A stretch of DNA of 64,000 bases, from NCBI GenBank assembly GCA_021785405.1, contig JAJYFF010000001.1, positions 94,933-158,932 of the forward strand. The letters run 5' to 3'. The DNA comes from Pseudomonadota bacterium (GTDB lineage Bacteria; Pseudomonadota; Gammaproteobacteria; Steroidobacterales; Steroidobacteraceae). The position numbers were made by a program, and so were the translations under genes. The notes under the pieces were generated by a model that saw nothing but the letters and a program-made list of their open reading frames with translations, did no database searches and had not been told where the DNA came from. Shown here one piece after another: positions 63,675 through 64,000 of the stretch; position 1 is the stretch's first letter, and the number at the start of each line of letters is the position of its first letter.

Positions 63675-64000
63675 GTGAGCGAGTACGTGTTCAAGCTGCC
63701 GGACCTCGGCGAGGGCACGGTCGAGGCGGAAGTCGTCCGCTGGCTCGTCGCACCGGGCGATCGGGTCGCCGAGGATCAGCCGATCGTGGAGTTGATGACC
63801 GACAAGGCGACCGTCGAGGTGCCGGCGCCGGTCGCCGGTCGGGTGCTGCGAGTCACGGGCGAACCCGGGGACAAGGTGCCGGTCGGCAGTCCGCTCGTGG
63901 TCTTCGAGACCGCGACGACCGGTGACGCGATCGCCCCGGCGCCCGCGCGGTCGGCGGCAGCGCCGCCGGTCGCGCGCGAGCCGGCGGTCGAGCTGCCGCC
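63675..64000 (+). CDS. bkdB: BkdB, dihydrolipoyl acyltransferase E2 (partial, right edge)
   Basis: The N-terminal 108 residues of the E2 core protein; the gene runs off the window. The lipoyl domain reads SEYVFKLPDLGEGTVEAEVV, with the lipoylated Lys in VELMTDKATVEVPAPVAGRV, and an Ala/Pro-rich linker begins near residue 85. Translation starts at a GTG. The preceding GAGAGGTACACCA comes from the IS110 left end, so the element supplies the ribosome site and the first base of the start codon. Without the element the gene would begin with ATG inside the bkdA2 stop. Confidence 0.92.
   Translation, partial: MSEYVFKLPDLGEGTVEAEVVRWLVAPGDRVAEDQPIVELMTDKATVEVPAPVAGRVLRVTGEPGDKVPVGSPLVVFETATTGDAIAPAPARSAAAPPVAREPAVELP

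Larger units (their letters stand above)
62196..63677 (-). mobile_element. IS110-family insertion sequence with bridge-RNA leader
   Basis: A 1482-bp element flanked by TGAG at both ends (62192-62195 and 63676-63679); the AG/CT in it is the likely core dinucleotide. There are no long terminal inverted repeats, as expected for IS110. On its coding (minus) strand the order is left end with a 246-nt structured leader, recombinase gene, then a 22-bp right end. Removing it restores a bkdA2-bkdB overlap reading GCCCGCATGAGCGAGTACG. The element is apparently intact and therefore recent or still active. Confidence 0.88.

Overview
The window is high-GC bacterial DNA, most likely from a sulfur-oxidising gammaproteobacterium or a close relative. 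Pointers are the dsrA/dsrB genes beside a fused CysG siroheme synthase, the enterobacterial-type HtpX, and a Pseudomonas-style bkd cluster. I see no rRNA, tRNA or CRISPR array. Nearly all genes are chromosomal housekeeping, catabolic, envelope or transport genes. Long antisense reading frames occur everywhere because of the GC-rich codon use and were left out.

Layout. (1) 1-4.3 kb: siroheme-sulfite chemistry. dsrB (cut by the left edge) and dsrA overlap on the minus strand, a stand-alone Cas6-like gene diverges from dsrA, and cysG supplies siroheme. Similar dyads lie upstream of dsrA and of cysG. (2) 4.3-10.1 kb: a scarred region with a broken IS3-type transposase, a winged-helix/TPR regulator, a secreted protein, an acyl-CoA ligase and an apparent IS91-type remnant. 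(3) 10-28 kb: single genes and pairs for peptide and amino-acid use (S9 peptidase, M20 amidohydrolase, two APC permeases, MFS transporter, RidA, GST, GNAT, ICL/PEP-mutase family), small envelope proteins, and a membrane TIR-TPR protein whose frame runs 157 nt into the next gene. (4) 28.4-33.1 kb: a three-gene 2-oxoacid:ferredoxin oxidoreductase operon with its own NAD(P)-linked flavoprotein. (5) 33.2-39.4 kb: lemA plus two TPM genes, an ICMT-type methyltransferase, a two-lobed aspartyl protease overlapping a Rap1a-like gene, and an APC permease. (6) 39.4-53.7 kb: mprF-acvB (lysyl-phosphatidylglycerol synthesis and turnover), photolyase, ferredoxin-NADP reductase, tesB, a glycolate-oxidase-type flavoprotein, and divergent htpX/htpG with facing sigma-32 promoters. 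(7) 53.8-64 kb: arginine transaminase pathway genes (aruI, aruH), then bkdR divergent from the branched-chain 2-oxoacid dehydrogenase operon bkdA1-bkdA2-bkdB.

The most striking feature is an intact IS110-family element (about 62196-63677) sitting exactly in the bkdA2 stop / bkdB start overlap. Its 246-nt leader folds as a bridge RNA. Four guide segments can be read by eye: two match the two host flanks and two match the two element ends, with the strand orientations expected for a bispecific bridge RNA and a shared CT core. So the sequence itself shows how this insertion site was chosen. The insertion also rebuilt both translation signals: bkdA2 keeps its TGA, and bkdB now starts with GTG behind a purine-rich site supplied by the element.
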